Assembly (NCBI GenBank): GCA_018713325.1 | Contig: DVFJ01000030.1 | Location: 29,484-93,483, forward strand | Direction: 5' to 3' | Origin: Candidatus Onthenecus intestinigallinarum | Lineage (GTDB): Bacteria; Bacillota; Clostridia; Christensenellales; Aristaeellaceae | DNA length: 64,000 nt | Shown here: in pieces, positions 12,033 through 20,685 of the stretch | Layout of the letters: every line of letters starts with the position of its first letter | Numbering within the stretch: position 1 is the stretch's first letter | Notes under the pieces: model-generated | Seen by the model: only the letters and a program-made list of their open reading frames with translations | What the model was told of the DNA's origin: nothing | The model's database searches: none | Program-made: the position numbers and the translations under genes

Positions 12033-12494
12033 CTATCGTCGTCTGTCGAAAAAGGTTCGCAGCGCCTGCGCGCATTCGTCGGCGAGCAGGCCGCCGTAAG
12101 CGGGCACGTCGGGCCCGGCGAGCGCGGGGTCCTCCGTCAGGCAGTAGACGGAACCCGTGCAGCCGTTGGCCGGATCGTCCGCGCCATAGAAGACCGCATC
12201 CAGGCGCGCAGCGCGAATGGCGCCGGCGCACATGGGGCAGGGCTCAAGCGTGACGTAGAGCGTGCAGCCCGTCAGGCGCCAGGAGCCCAGCGCCTGCGCG
12301 GCGCGGCGCAGGGCGAGGATCTCGGCGTGGGCGGTGGGATCGCGCAGCGCCTCGCGCTCATTGCGCGCGCGCGCCACGATCTGTTCGCCGCGCGCCACGA
12401 CGGCGCCGACGGGCACCTCGCCCGCCTCCAGCGCCTCCAGCGCGAGCGCGAGCGCCTCGCGCATCATGGCCTCGTGCAGCGCCAGCTCGTTCAT
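12033..12494 (-). CDS. tadA: tRNA-specific adenosine deaminase TadA
   Basis: Zinc deaminase that converts A34 to inosine in the wobble position of tRNA-Arg(ACG). The 153 residues carry the zinc and catalytic motifs HAE (residues 57-59) and PCPMCAGAI (from about residue 87), with the general fold of cytidine/deoxycytidylate deaminases. The ATG overlaps the degV stop in an ATGA, showing translational coupling. Confidence 0.95.
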   Translation of the reverse strand: MNELALHEAMMREALALALEALEAGEVPVGAVVARGEQIVARARNEREALRDPTAHAEILALRRAAQALGSWRLTGCTLYVTLEPCPMCAGAIRAARLDAVFYGADDPANGCTGSVYCLTEDPALAGPDVPAYGGLLADECAQALRTFFDRRR

Positions 12495-13366
12495 CCGCGG
12501 TCGGTGGCCAGGAAGAACAGCGCCACCGTGCCGGGGCCGGAGTGGCTGCCGATGACCGGGCCGATGTTGCTGATGTGGATCTGCTCGGCCGGCACGCCCA
12601 TGCGGCTGGTGATCTGCGCGGCGACGAACTGGGCATCCGCCAGGCAGTCGCCGTGGCTGATGAAGATCGTCTGCTTGGCGGGCTCGGTGGCCAGCTTTTC
12701 CATGTGATCGACCAGCGCGCGCAGCGCGCTCTTGCGCCCGCGCACCTTCTCGCGCGCGATGAGGTGGCCGTCATTGTCCACGTGCAGCACGGGCTTGATG
12801 TTGACCAGCGTGCCGAAGAACGCCGCAGCGGGCGAGCAGCGGCCGCCGCGCTTGAGGAAGTGCAGGTCGTCGACGGTGAACCAGTGGGCGAGGTTGAGCT
12901 TGTGGCTCTCCAGCCAGGCGGCGTTCTCATCCAGGCTCATGCCGGCGCGGCGGTTTTCCAGCGCGTGGTAGACCAGCAGGCCCTCGCCGGCGCTGGCGCA
13001 CAGCGAGTCGACGACGACCAGATGCGCGCCGGGGAACTCCTCCAGCAGCGCGTCGCGCGCGATGCAGGCGGAGTTATAGGTGCCGCTCAGGCCGGAGGAG
13101 AAGGCGATATAGAGCAGTTCGCGGCCCTCCTGCAGCATGGGGCGCAGCGCGTTCATCAAAAAGTCGGGCGACAGCTGCGAGGTCGTGGAGGAAGACCCCT
13201 GGCGCAGGCGGTCATAGAACGCGGAGCTGGAGACCTCGCAGTCCGGTGTGTCCAGATGGGTGACTCCGTCGAGGTGGAATTCCATGGGAAAGACGACGAA
13301 GTCCTCGTATGCCTGGTGGTAGGCGGGCAGCATGTCGCTGCAGGAATCGGTCAGGATCGTGTACAT
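12491..13366 (-). CDS. DegV family fatty-acid-binding protein
   Basis: 291 residues. It has the DegV start YTILTDSCSDMLP, the nucleophile-like segment SSTTSQLSP, the middle IAFSSGLSGTYNSA and the VVDSLCASAGEGLLVYHA motif. DegV/FakB proteins bind fatty acids and, with a FakA kinase, feed exogenous fatty acids into phospholipid synthesis; no fakA is seen here. Start at ATG 13366 with AAAGGAGGG directly upstream; the longer frame has no ribosome-binding site. First gene of a three-gene operon. Confidence 0.93.
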   Translation of the reverse strand: MYTILTDSCSDMLPAYHQAYEDFVVFPMEFHLDGVTHLDTPDCEVSSSAFYDRLRQGSSSTTSQLSPDFLMNALRPMLQEGRELLYIAFSSGLSGTYNSACIARDALLEEFPGAHLVVVDSLCASAGEGLLVYHALENRRAGMSLDENAAWLESHKLNLAHWFTVDDLHFLKRGGRCSPAAAFFGTLVNIKPVLHVDNDGHLIAREKVRGRKSALRALVDHMEKLATEPAKQTIFISHGDCLADAQFVAAQITSRMGVPAEQIHISNIGPVIGSHSGPGTVALFFLATDRG

Positions 13367-13381
13367 AAAAGCCCTCCTTTG

Positions 13382-13418
13382 AAAAAACCGGCGCAACGCG
13401 CCGTGATCCATCTCACGG
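13382..13418 (-). promoter_or_regulatory. two overlapping hairpins before degV, possible attenuator
   Basis: On the minus strand a CCGTGA/TCACGG stem (6-base loop) is followed by CGGCGC/GCGCCG (3-base loop) and then TTTTTT, just before the degV ribosome-binding site. The two stems share CGG and cannot both be complete. This could be an attenuator or a plain terminator with an upstream hairpin. No ligand or leader peptide is evident. Confidence 0.4.
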
Positions 13419-13510
13419 CCTTATTATTCGCCCCACGGACCGCGGATTCCTGCCTGACGCAGCGGCTTGGCAGGGGCCGGAGGCAAAAAAAGGACGCTCC
13501 GGGAAGCAAG

Positions 13511-13540
13511 AAAAAAGCGCCCTCCTGCAAGGAGGACGCT
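13511..13540 (-). terminator. terminator of the rpsF-ssb-rpsR operon
   Basis: Minus-strand stem AGCGTCCTCC/GGAGGGCGCT (one G-T style mismatch) with a short TGCA-type loop, followed by six T residues, 13 bases after the rpsR stop. Confidence 0.88.
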
Positions 13541-13552
13541 GTGGGCGTCGGA

Positions 13553-13801
13553 TTAGTCCACCGTGTAGGGCATCAGCGCGATGGCACGGGCGCGCTTGAT
13601 GGCCTCCGACAGCTGGCGCTGATGCTTGGCGCAGTTGCCGGACATGCGGCGGGGCAGGATCTTGCCGCGCTCATTGGTGAAGCGGCGAAGACGGTTGACG
13701 TCCTTGTAATCGATGTACTCGATCTTGTCGACGCAGAAGCTGCACACCTTGCGGCGCGGCTTGCGGCCGCGCGGGCGGCGTACGGCGCGATCTTCAGACA
13801 T
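13553..13801 (-). CDS. rpsR: 30S ribosomal protein S18
   Basis: 82 residues with the S18 core: [30 protein letters not shown] and [16 protein letters not shown]. It binds S6 on the platform of the 30S subunit. CSFC is a zinc-ribbon half typical of the C-plus forms. Start at ATG 13801 with AAAGGAGG nine bases before it; the longer frame is not supported. Last gene of rpsF-ssb-rpsR, as in most Firmicutes. Confidence 0.97.
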   Translation of the reverse strand: MSEDRAVRRPRGRKPRRKVCSFCVDKIEYIDYKDVNRLRRFTNERGKILPRRMSGNCAKHQRQLSEAIKRARAIALMPYTVD

Positions 13802-13834
13802 GGATCGTGTCCTCCTTTCCAATTCGTAGGTTCG

Positions 13835-14281
13835 TCAGAACGGCAGCTCGTCGTCGTCCACCTGGGTAAAGCCCGATTCGCTCGGGGTGAAGGACGGGGC
13901 TGCGGCGGGCGCCGGAGCGTGCTGGGGCGCGGGGCGGTATTCGCCGCCGGCCTGCTGCTGAGGCGCGGGCGTGAGAAACTCGACGTCGTCGGCAACGACC
14001 TCAAAGGCGCTGCGCTTGGAGCCATCCTGCGCCTCGTACGTGCGCGTCTGGATGGCGCCGCAAACGGCGACCTTGCGGCCCTTGGACAGGTAACGGGCGC
14101 AGAGTTCACCCAACTGGCGCCACGCGGTGATGTTGATGAAGTCCGTCTCCTGCTGGCCGGTCTGCTGGTTGCGGAACCGGCGGTTGACCGCGATGGAGAA
14201 GGAGCACACCGAGATGCCCGACTGCGTCGTGCGCAGTTCGGGGTCGCGCGTGAGGTTGCCAATCAGAAAAACCTTGTTCAC
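13835..14281 (-). CDS. ssb: single-stranded DNA-binding protein
   Basis: 148 residues. The OB-fold domain spans about residues 1-107 (MNKVFLIGNLTRDPELR at the start), followed by a Gln/Pro/Ala-rich linker and the acidic tip DDDELPF that recruits repair and replication proteins. It lies between rpsF and rpsR in the conserved operon. Confidence 0.97.
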   Translation of the reverse strand: MNKVFLIGNLTRDPELRTTQSGISVCSFSIAVNRRFRNQQTGQQETDFINITAWRQLGELCARYLSKGRKVAVCGAIQTRTYEAQDGSKRSAFEVVADDVEFLTPAPQQQAGGEYRPAPQHAPAPAAAPSFTPSESGFTQVDDDELPF

Positions 14282-14314
14282 TGAATCACCCTACCTTCTT
14301 TTGCGACGGGCGTC

Positions 14315-14767
14315 TCACGCTTCGGCGGGCGCGGCTGCGGGCGCCTCCTGAGAAGCGGCGGGCGCTTCCTCGGCGGCGGGGGCAGCGGGCGCGGCCTCCT
14401 GCACGGGGGCGGCGACGGGCGCTTCGACCGCGGGCGCGGCGAAGGGCGCGCGCACGGGGCGCGGCTTGACGCTGCTCTTCTTCTGCAGGAGCTTGACGAC
14501 CTGCGAACGGATGACGTTCTCGTTGATCTGGAGATTGCGCTGCAGTTCCTTGGGCACGTCGGGCCCGGCGGTGAACTGCATGAGTACGTAATACCCCTCT
14601 ACCTTGTAGTCGATGGCGTAGGCCAGACGGCGCTTACCCCACTCGTCCACCTTTTCCACGGCGCCGCCGTTGGCCGCGATCAGATCGGCGAACTTCTGGA
14701 TGAGCTCCTTGCGGGCGCCCTCCTCCATGGCGGTGTCGATGATGTAGATCACTTCGTACTTGTTCAT
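14315..14767 (-). CDS. rpsF: 30S ribosomal protein S6 with Ala/Pro-rich tail
   Basis: The first 95 residues are a standard S6 domain (MNKYEVIYIIDTAMEEG, then RRLAYAIDYKVEGYYVLMQF), which pairs with S18. Start at ATG 14767 after AAGGAGGTG. After the S6 fold the protein continues for about 50 residues made almost only of Ala, Pro, Glu, Val and Gln, giving 150 residues in place of about 95. C-terminal tails occur in some S6 proteins (E. coli has poly-Glu), but this composition is unusual. First gene of the operon. Confidence 0.95.
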   Translation of the reverse strand: MNKYEVIYIIDTAMEEGARKELIQKFADLIAANGGAVEKVDEWGKRRLAYAIDYKVEGYYVLMQFTAGPDVPKELQRNLQINENVIRSQVVKLLQKKSSVKPRPVRAPFAAPAVEAPVAAPVQEAAPAAPAAEEAPAASQEAPAAAPAEA

Positions 14768-14838
14768 TGTACCTTTCACCTCCTTTTGGACTATGGCTCT
14801 GCATCCCTTTGTGCAGAGCAAGGATGTGCCAATTAGGA

Positions 14839-14867
14839 ATTATAACAGAATCCCGGGCGGAATGCAA
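14839..14867 (-). promoter_or_regulatory. promoter of the rpsF-ssb-rpsR operon
   Basis: On the minus strand TTGCAT (14862-14867) and TATAAT (14839-14844) are 17 bases apart, leaving a leader of about 65 bases before rpsF. Confidence 0.75.
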
Positions 14868-14870
14868 GCG

Positions 14871-14903
14871 AAAAAACGGCGAAGCGGCGGGATTTTTGCG
14901 CCG
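14871..14903 (-). terminator. terminator of the nagB-nagA operon
   Basis: Minus-strand CGGCG/CGCCG stem followed by six T residues, starting immediately after the nagA stop codon. The stem is short and the loop long, so its strength is uncertain. Confidence 0.6.
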
Positions 14904-14904
14904 G

Positions 14905-16020
14905 TCACAGCGCGCGCAGGAAGTTCCACTCGCGGTCCATCAGCGCAAAGCGCGCGGCCTTGCCCGGCGCGATGGCGCCGTAGGCCTGCGCGCCGACGCT
15001 TTGGGCCGGCGTGGAGGTGGCCATGGGGATGACCGTCTCGGGCGAAAGGCCGCAGCGCACGATCATGTTGCGCACGGCGGCGTGCAGCGTCAGCGTCGAG
15101 CCGGCGAGGTTGCCGCGCTCCAGGCGCGCCGCGCCATCCCGCACGATCACGCGCTGGCCGCCCAGGGTGTATTCGCCGTCGGGCATGCCCGCGGCCATCA
15201 TGGCGTCGGTGATCAGCGCGACGCCGTCCGGCCCCTTGCACAGCGCGGCAATGCGCAGCGCGTCCTCGTGCAGGTGGATGCAGTCGGCGATCACCTGCAC
15301 GAGCAGCCGCGGGTCGCTCAGGCCCGCGCCGGGCACGCCGGGCTCGCGGTGGTGTAGCGGACTCTGCGCATTGAACAGGTGCGTGATCTGCTTCAGGCCC
15401 ACGTCGGCGGCGGCGTGCACCTGCGCGCTGGTCGCGCCCGAGTGCGCGCAGCAGGCGACGACGCCCTGCCGGGTCAGGTGCTCAATGAGCGCCAGGGCGC
15501 CATCCAGCTCGGGCGCGAGCGTCATCATGCGCACATAGCCCGACAGGCCCTGCGTCAGCGCATCGTAGGCCTCGGGCGAGGGGCGCTGCATGCACTCGGC
15601 GCGCTGCGCGCCGCTGTAGGCGGGGCTGAGAAACGGCGCCTCCATGTGCGCGCCCAGCACCGCCGCGCCTGCCGGCTCGGGCCGGTCCATGACGGCCCCG
15701 ATGCCCGCCAGCGCGGCGCGCGTCTCGTCGGGCGGCGCGCTCATCGTCGTGGGCACGAACGCGGCCACGCCCCGCCCGGCGAGCCCGCGGCTCATGGCGC
15801 GCACGGCGTCCTCGCCCTCCATGCAGTCGCGTCCGCCAAAGCCGTGGATGTGGATGTCGACAAAGCCGGGCAGCACATAGGCGCCGCCGGCGTCCAGCAC
15901 GTCCTCGCCGGGCAGCGGCGAGAGCGCGCCGACCTGACGGATCGCGCCGCCCTCGCAGCGGACAGACACGTCCGCGCGCAGCGCGCCGTCGACAAAGAAG
16001 ACGCCATGGGTCAGCAGCAT
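14905..16020 (-). CDS. nagA: N-acetylglucosamine-6-phosphate deacetylase
   Basis: Amidohydrolase that removes acetate from GlcNAc-6-phosphate, giving glucosamine-6-phosphate for NagB. 371 residues, usual length. Metal and substrate motifs: PGFVDIHIHGFGG near residue 55, the GAHMEAPFLSPAYSGAQ segment, CAHSGAT, then HLFNAQSPLHHREPG and ALITDAMMAAG with the catalytic Asp. AAAGGAG precedes the ATG. It follows nagB by 25 bases on the same strand, giving a complete route from GlcNAc-6-P to fructose-6-P. Confidence 0.96.
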   Translation of the reverse strand: MLLTHGVFFVDGALRADVSVRCEGGAIRQVGALSPLPGEDVLDAGGAYVLPGFVDIHIHGFGGRDCMEGEDAVRAMSRGLAGRGVAAFVPTTMSAPPDETRAALAGIGAVMDRPEPAGAAVLGAHMEAPFLSPAYSGAQRAECMQRPSPEAYDALTQGLSGYVRMMTLAPELDGALALIEHLTRQGVVACCAHSGATSAQVHAAADVGLKQITHLFNAQSPLHHREPGVPGAGLSDPRLLVQVIADCIHLHEDALRIAALCKGPDGVALITDAMMAAGMPDGEYTLGGQRVIVRDGAARLERGNLAGSTLTLHAAVRNMIVRCGLSPETVIPMATSTPAQSVGAQAYGAIAPGKAARFALMDREWNFLRAL

Positions 16021-16045
16021 TGCGGTCGCTCCTTTCTCGGCCGGC

Positions 16046-16783
16046 TCAGCGGGCGGGCAGCAGGGAGGCCGCCTCCCGGTCCAGCAGAATGGTGACGGCG
16101 GGGTGCACGCTCAGGATCGACGCGGGCACGTGCGGATCGATGGGCCCGTGCACCGTGCGCAGGATCGCCTCCGCCTTGCTCTCGCCCGTGGCGATGAGCA
16201 CGACCGACCGGCAGGCCATGATGTTGCCGATGCCCATGCTGATCGCCTGGCGCGGCACGTCGTCTACGCTGTCAAAGAAGCGCGCGTTGGCGTCGATGGT
16301 GTTCTGGGACAGGTTCACCACGTGCGTGCCGTAGGTGAACGCGTCCGCCGGCTCGTTGAAGCCGATGTGGCCGTTGCGGCCGATGCCCAGCAGCTGCAGG
16401 TCGATGCCGCCCGCCGCCTCAATGGCCGCGTCGTACGCGCGCCCCGACGCGCCGCCGTCGTCGCCCCGCGGCGCGTCGGGCAGGTGGATCGCCTCCGGAC
16501 GCAGGTTGACGTGGCGAAAGAGGTTCTCCTCCATGAAGGCGTGGTAGCTGCACGGGTTCTGATAGTCGATGCCGCAGTACTCGTCCAGGTTGAACGTCGT
16601 CACGCGCGAAAAGTCGACCAGCCCCTGCTGGTGATAGGCGATCAGGTCGCGGTAGCAGGGCACGGGCGTGGAGCCCGTCGCCAGGCCGAGAACGCTCTCG
16701 GGCTTGCGCGTCAGCTGCGCGGCGAACAAAAACGCCGCGGCGCGGCACGCCTGTTCGGCGGTTTCATAGATGTGGATTTGCAT
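16046..16783 (-). CDS. nagB: glucosamine-6-phosphate deaminase
   Basis: Converts glucosamine-6-phosphate to fructose-6-phosphate and ammonia. 245 residues with the family motifs LGLATGSTPVPCYRDL, FNLDEYCGI (catalytic Asp), GIGRNGHIGFNEP and the late GESKAEA segment. GGAAAGGAG precedes the ATG. First gene of nagB-nagA; a TATAAT-like sequence lies about 35 bases upstream, but I see no convincing -35 or NagR site. Confidence 0.96.
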   Translation of the reverse strand: MQIHIYETAEQACRAAAFLFAAQLTRKPESVLGLATGSTPVPCYRDLIAYHQQGLVDFSRVTTFNLDEYCGIDYQNPCSYHAFMEENLFRHVNLRPEAIHLPDAPRGDDGGASGRAYDAAIEAAGGIDLQLLGIGRNGHIGFNEPADAFTYGTHVVNLSQNTIDANARFFDSVDDVPRQAISMGIGNIMACRSVVLIATGESKAEAILRTVHGPIDPHVPASILSVHPAVTILLDREAASLLPAR

Positions 16784-16989
16784 GTCCTGCGCTCCTTTCC
16801 GGGGGGAAGAAATTCATGGCTTCATTATAACATGTTCCCGCGCCCCGTGCACGGCGTTTTGCAACTTGCGCAAAAAAATTACAGAATGCAGCAGGATTTT
16901 TGGGCGTTCATGTACAATATCTCTTTTCTACGCGAACGAATTGTAAAGGGCTTGTAAAATGCACTGTACATAGAGGGGGAAACGCATCG

Positions 16990-17676
16990 ATGGACTGGTG
17001 GGAGATCTTTTTGCGCCTGGGCATTTCGGTGCTGCTGGGCGGCATCATCGGCGTGGAGCGCGAGCGGAAGAACCGTCCGGCGGGCATGCGCACGCACGTG
17101 CTGGTGTGCGTGGGCGCGACGGTGATCGCCGTGCTGGAGAGCGCGATCATGCGGGACATGGTGGAGCTCAACCGCACGGCGGAGGCGACGGGCGTGGCGA
17201 TCAGCGTGGGACGCATGAGCGCGCAGGTCGTCAGCGGCATCGGCTTTCTGGGCGCGGGCACGATCTTCATCGCGCAAAAGCGCATCGCCGGCCTGACGAC
17301 CGCGGCCTCGCTGTGGAACGCGGCGTGCATCGGCCTGGCGGTCGGCATGGGATATTACGTACTGGGCATCTCCGCGTGCCTGATCGTCATTGTGGTGCTG
17401 GCGCTGCTGCAGCGCGTGGTGCGCGTCAACACGCTCAAGAACGTGGAGGTCAAGTTCATCCACCGCGTGGAGACGCTGGCGTTCATCAATACGTACTTCC
17501 AGGAGATGGGCGTCAAGGTGCTGGACGTGGACTTCCACGTGGAGACGAAGGAGGGCCGCAACATCTACACGAACCTCTACTCGCTGGACATGCCCAGCCA
17601 TACGTCCTACGTGGACATCGTCAACCGGCTGTCCGAGCACGCCAACATCCAGCTGGTGCGCACGCGCAACATGTGA
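16990..17676 (+). CDS. MgtC/SapB family membrane protein
   Basis: 228 residues: four to five N-terminal membrane helices with the MgtC motifs GGIIGVERERKNRPAGMRTH and GIGFLGAGTI, then GLTTAASLWNAACIGLAVG, followed by a cytoplasmic ACT-like C-terminal domain. MgtC proteins are linked to magnesium limitation and membrane energetics; this one is not next to an MgtA-type ATPase. Start at ATG 16990 with GAGGGGG upstream. Divergent from nagB and followed by its own terminator. Confidence 0.9.
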   Translation: MDWWEIFLRLGISVLLGGIIGVERERKNRPAGMRTHVLVCVGATVIAVLESAIMRDMVELNRTAEATGVAISVGRMSAQVVSGIGFLGAGTIFIAQKRIAGLTTAASLWNAACIGLAVGMGYYVLGISACLIVIVVLALLQRVVRVNTLKNVEVKFIHRVETLAFINTYFQEMGVKVLDVDFHVETKEGRNIYTNLYSLDMPSHTSYVDIVNRLSEHANIQLVRTRNM

Positions 17677-17700
17677 GCGCGGAACGCTTGGCCGCAGACC

Positions 17701-17752
17701 GGGCGCATTTGTGGGTCTCTTTGCCAGGAGATCGCGCAAATGCGCCCTTTTT
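17701..17752 (+). terminator. terminator of the mgtC-like gene
   Basis: A GGGCGCATTTG/CAAATGCGCCC stem, perfect over 11 bp, with a long loop, followed by TTTTTT. Confidence 0.9.
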
Positions 17753-17835
17753 TGCAGGATTTGGCGGCGCGCGCAGCGAACAAGACAGGGGCCGTGAATC
17801 GGCCGCATGAAAAGCGTCAAAAAGGATGAATGCAG

Positions 17836-19257
17836 ATGAAGCTGAAAAAGGACTGGCTGGACGACAAGCTGCGCCAGGGGGTGGACGGGCGCGTGCACTG
17901 GGCGGTCGCGGCGGCAATCTTTGCGATTGCGACGGCGGTGTTCGCCTACTTTGCGTACCACGCGCGCTACGCGACGTTCGATACGTTCAACGCGCGCGAC
18001 CTGCCCGACCTGCTCACGGCGGTGACGGTGATGTTTACGACCCTGTACGCGGCGGCGCTGGCGGTGCAGTTCTTCATGCTGCAGCGGGGCCGCGCGGTCG
18101 CGGCGATCTACCTGATGGCCGCGCTGATCACGGGCCTGTCGCTGCTGGGCAAGATTTCGCTGCTGGACTACGTCAGCGACGACTTTGACATCTTCCTGAG
18201 CGAGTGGATCTGGATGATGTCCGAGGAGAGCCTGCGCGGCGCGCTGGGGCTGTACCTGGGCGACTACAACCCGCCGTACCTGTACCTGCTGGCGATCATG
18301 TCGCGCTTCCCGGACTTCTCGTTCCTGTATATGGTCAAGTTCGTCTCCATCGGGGCGGACATCCTGCTGGCCTACTTTGCGATGAAGCTCGCCTCGTTCA
18401 AGAGCGAGGGGCCGGTGTTCCAGCTCTCGTTCTTCCACCTGACGCTGCTGCTGCCCACGGTCGTGTTCAACGGCGCGTACTGGGCGCAGTGCGACGCGAT
18501 CTACGCGGGCCTGGCGCTGGGCGGGCTGTACATGGGGCTGAAGAAGCGCCCCTGCGCGTCGATCGTGCTGTTCACGGTCGCGCTCTCGTTCAAGCTGCAG
18601 GCGATCTTCCTGCTGCCGATGCTCCTGCCGCTGTGGAGCGTCAAGCGCCTGCGCCTGCGCCACCTGCTGCTCGCGCCGCCGGTCTACATGGCCATGCTCG
18701 TGCCCGCGCTCATCGGCGGCAAGACGCTGCACTCGGTGCTGACGGTGTACCTGCAGCAGGCGAACAACTACGCCGAGCTGACGATGAACGCGCCCTCGAT
18801 CTACCAGCTGATGCCCACGGCGAGCTTTCGCGAGTTCAACGGCATGGGCATCCTGTTCGCGCTGGCGCTGGTGTTCTGCCTGTGCGCGGCGATGTACCAG
18901 AAGCGGCGCACGCTCACCGCGCAGAGCATGATCCTGTGCGCGGCGCTGATGTGCCTGGCCATCCCGCTGGTGCTGCCGCGCATGCACGAGCGCTACTTCT
19001 TCCTGGCGGATGTGCTCGCGCTGGTCGTGGCGGCGTACAACCCCAAGCGGTTCTACCTGCCGCTGGCGGTGGGCTTTGCCTCCTATTGCTGCTATGTGGA
19101 GGCGCTGCCCGGCCCGGCGCTGTATCCGCTCAGCTACATGAGCCTGATCATGATCGGCGCCACGGCGCTGGTCGCCTACGACCTGGCGCGCCAGCTGCGC
19201 GCGGATGAGGCCGGCGCGCACGCGCCCTACCTGCTCGGCGCGGAGGAACGCGCATGA
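17836..19257 (+). CDS. integral membrane GT-C-type glycosyltransferase, copy 1
   Basis: About 473 residues and ten or more membrane helices. The first extracytoplasmic loop has an acidic motif (SDDFDIFLSEWIWMM), as in GT-C enzymes that use lipid-linked sugars, and the middle holds LPTVVFNGAYWAQCDAIY and LSFKLQAIFLLPMLLPLWS. The family resembles GT39/GT87-like and PIG-V-like transferases; the acceptor is unknown. ATG 17836 has the better ribosome-binding spacing, but ATG 17830 is also possible. It overlaps the next, paralogous gene by four bases, and both precede the surface polysaccharide cluster on the other strand. Confidence 0.75.
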   Translation: MKLKKDWLDDKLRQGVDGRVHWAVAAAIFAIATAVFAYFAYHARYATFDTFNARDLPDLLTAVTVMFTTLYAAALAVQFFMLQRGRAVAAIYLMAALITGLSLLGKISLLDYVSDDFDIFLSEWIWMMSEESLRGALGLYLGDYNPPYLYLLAIMSRFPDFSFLYMVKFVSIGADILLAYFAMKLASFKSEGPVFQLSFFHLTLLLPTVVFNGAYWAQCDAIYAGLALGGLYMGLKKRPCASIVLFTVALSFKLQAIFLLPMLLPLWSVKRLRLRHLLLAPPVYMAMLVPALIGGKTLHSVLTVYLQQANNYAELTMNAPSIYQLMPTASFREFNGMGILFALALVFCLCAAMYQKRRTLTAQSMILCAALMCLAIPLVLPRMHERYFFLADVLALVVAAYNPKRFYLPLAVGFASYCCYVEALPGPALYPLSYMSLIMIGATALVAYDLARQLRADEAGAHAPYLLGAEERA

Positions 19258-20633
19258 GGTCGCCGCTGGATCGTCTGGACGAGGGGCTGTATGCACTGGC
19301 CGGCAGGACGCTGCGCCCCTGGCAGCGACGCGCGCTGCTGGGCGTCGTGACCGCGGCGCTGTTTGCGTTCCTGCTCACGCGCAGCTTTCCGCAGCTGGAG
19401 CCCGGCATGGGGCCGCTGGCCCTGACGGCCGCGCTGTTTGCGCTGACCGGCCTGCTGTTCATGCTGCCCGCGTTCGGGCGCATCGCGCGCGAGGAGGGCG
19501 ATCTGGGCGCCTACCTGCTGTGCGCGGCGGCGTGCGGCGCGCTGCTGCTCGCGCGCCTGGCAATGCTGGAAAAGGAGACCGGCGACTACACGGTCTTTCT
19601 GCTGCCGTGGTACCAGCAGATGCAGCCGCTCTCCTTCGCGCAGGCGATGCGGGAGGAGATCGGCAACTACACGATGCCCTACCGGTACTTCATCTGGCTG
19701 ATGACGCGCGTGCCGCTCCCGCCGATGTACCTGTACAAGCTGACGACGCTGCTGTTTGAGCCGCTGCTGGCGTATGCGGTCATGCGGCTGTTCGAGCTGC
19801 GGGCGGAGAAACAGTCGCTGGGCGGCGCGCTGAGCGCCTACCTGCTGACGCTGGCGCTGCCCACGGTCGTGTTCAACGGCGCGTACTGGGCGCAGTGCGA
19901 CGCCATCTACACGGCGCTGTTGCTCTTGGGCCTGTGCGAAGCGCTGGAGGAGCGCCCGTACCGCGCGATGGCGGGCTTCGGCCTGGCGCTTGCGTTCAAG
20001 CTGCAGGCGGTGTTCCTCTTCCCGCTGCTGCCTGTGCTCTGGAGCGTACGCCGCGTGCGGATCAAGCACCTGCTCGCGCTTCCGGGCGCGTGGCTGGCGG
20101 CGCAGCTGCCGGCGCTGCTGGGCGGCTGCGCGCCCGCCCATGTACTCTCGCCCTATTTCGCGCAGATGGGCGACAGCATGGAGCTGGCGATCAACGCGCC
20201 GTCGCTGTTTCAGCTGTTCAACGCCGAAGAGATGAACCCCTGGATGTTTAGAAACTACGGCATCGCCATGGCGCTGTTTGCGGCGCTGGGCTTGTGCGCG
20301 CTGCTGTGGCGCTGCCGGGCGCGCCTGACGCCCGCGCTGCTGACCGACGCGGCGTTCCTGCTCGTCCTGGCCGTGCCCTACCTGCTGCCGCATATGCACG
20401 AGCGCTACTTCTTCGCGGCGGATGCGCTCTCCGTGGCGTACTGGGCGGGGAAGCGGGAGCGGTTCTGGGCGCCGCTGCTGACGGTGCTGGCGTCGTTTAA
20501 CTGCTATTTGCGCTATATGCAGTACCACTATTCCTTTGTTTCCATGCCTGTCGCCTCGCTGATGATGCTGGCCGTGCTCGTGCTGGCGGGCGCGGGGTTG
20601 GCGCACGATCTGCAGCGCCCGCGCGCCGAATGA
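19254..20633 (+). CDS. integral membrane GT-C-type glycosyltransferase, copy 2
   Basis: 459 residues, clearly a tandem paralogue of the preceding gene: both contain LPTVVFNGAYWAQCDAIY unchanged, a LAFKLQAVFLFPLLPVLWS-type helix, and LP.MHERYFF.AD near the C-terminus. The first loop reads GDYTVFLLPWYQQM, keeping the acidic residue expected at a GT-C active site. The start ATG overlaps the preceding stop (ATGA). The pair probably adds sugars to a cell-surface polymer outside the membrane; this is inferred from fold and context. Confidence 0.75.
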   Translation: MRSPLDRLDEGLYALAGRTLRPWQRRALLGVVTAALFAFLLTRSFPQLEPGMGPLALTAALFALTGLLFMLPAFGRIAREEGDLGAYLLCAAACGALLLARLAMLEKETGDYTVFLLPWYQQMQPLSFAQAMREEIGNYTMPYRYFIWLMTRVPLPPMYLYKLTTLLFEPLLAYAVMRLFELRAEKQSLGGALSAYLLTLALPTVVFNGAYWAQCDAIYTALLLLGLCEALEERPYRAMAGFGLALAFKLQAVFLFPLLPVLWSVRRVRIKHLLALPGAWLAAQLPALLGGCAPAHVLSPYFAQMGDSMELAINAPSLFQLFNAEEMNPWMFRNYGIAMALFAALGLCALLWRCRARLTPALLTDAAFLLVLAVPYLLPHMHERYFFAADALSVAYWAGKRERFWAPLLTVLASFNCYLRYMQYHYSFVSMPVASLMMLAVLVLAGAGLAHDLQRPRAE

Positions 20634-20658
20634 GAAGAGGCCGTTTTCCAAAGCAAGA

Positions 20659-20685
20659 GGCCGTCCCGCAGGGGACGGCCCTTTA
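20659..20685. terminator. terminator between converging genes
   Basis: GGCCGTCCC/GGGACGGCC with a GCAG loop, followed by CTTT on the plus strand and preceded by T-rich sequence on the minus strand. It overlaps the last bases of the ABC ATPase gene. Confidence 0.75.

Noticed and set aside
16879..19296. 805-codon minus frame over mgtC and the first GT-C gene
   Set aside because: Arg/Gln/His-rich shadow; both plus-strand genes are well supported.
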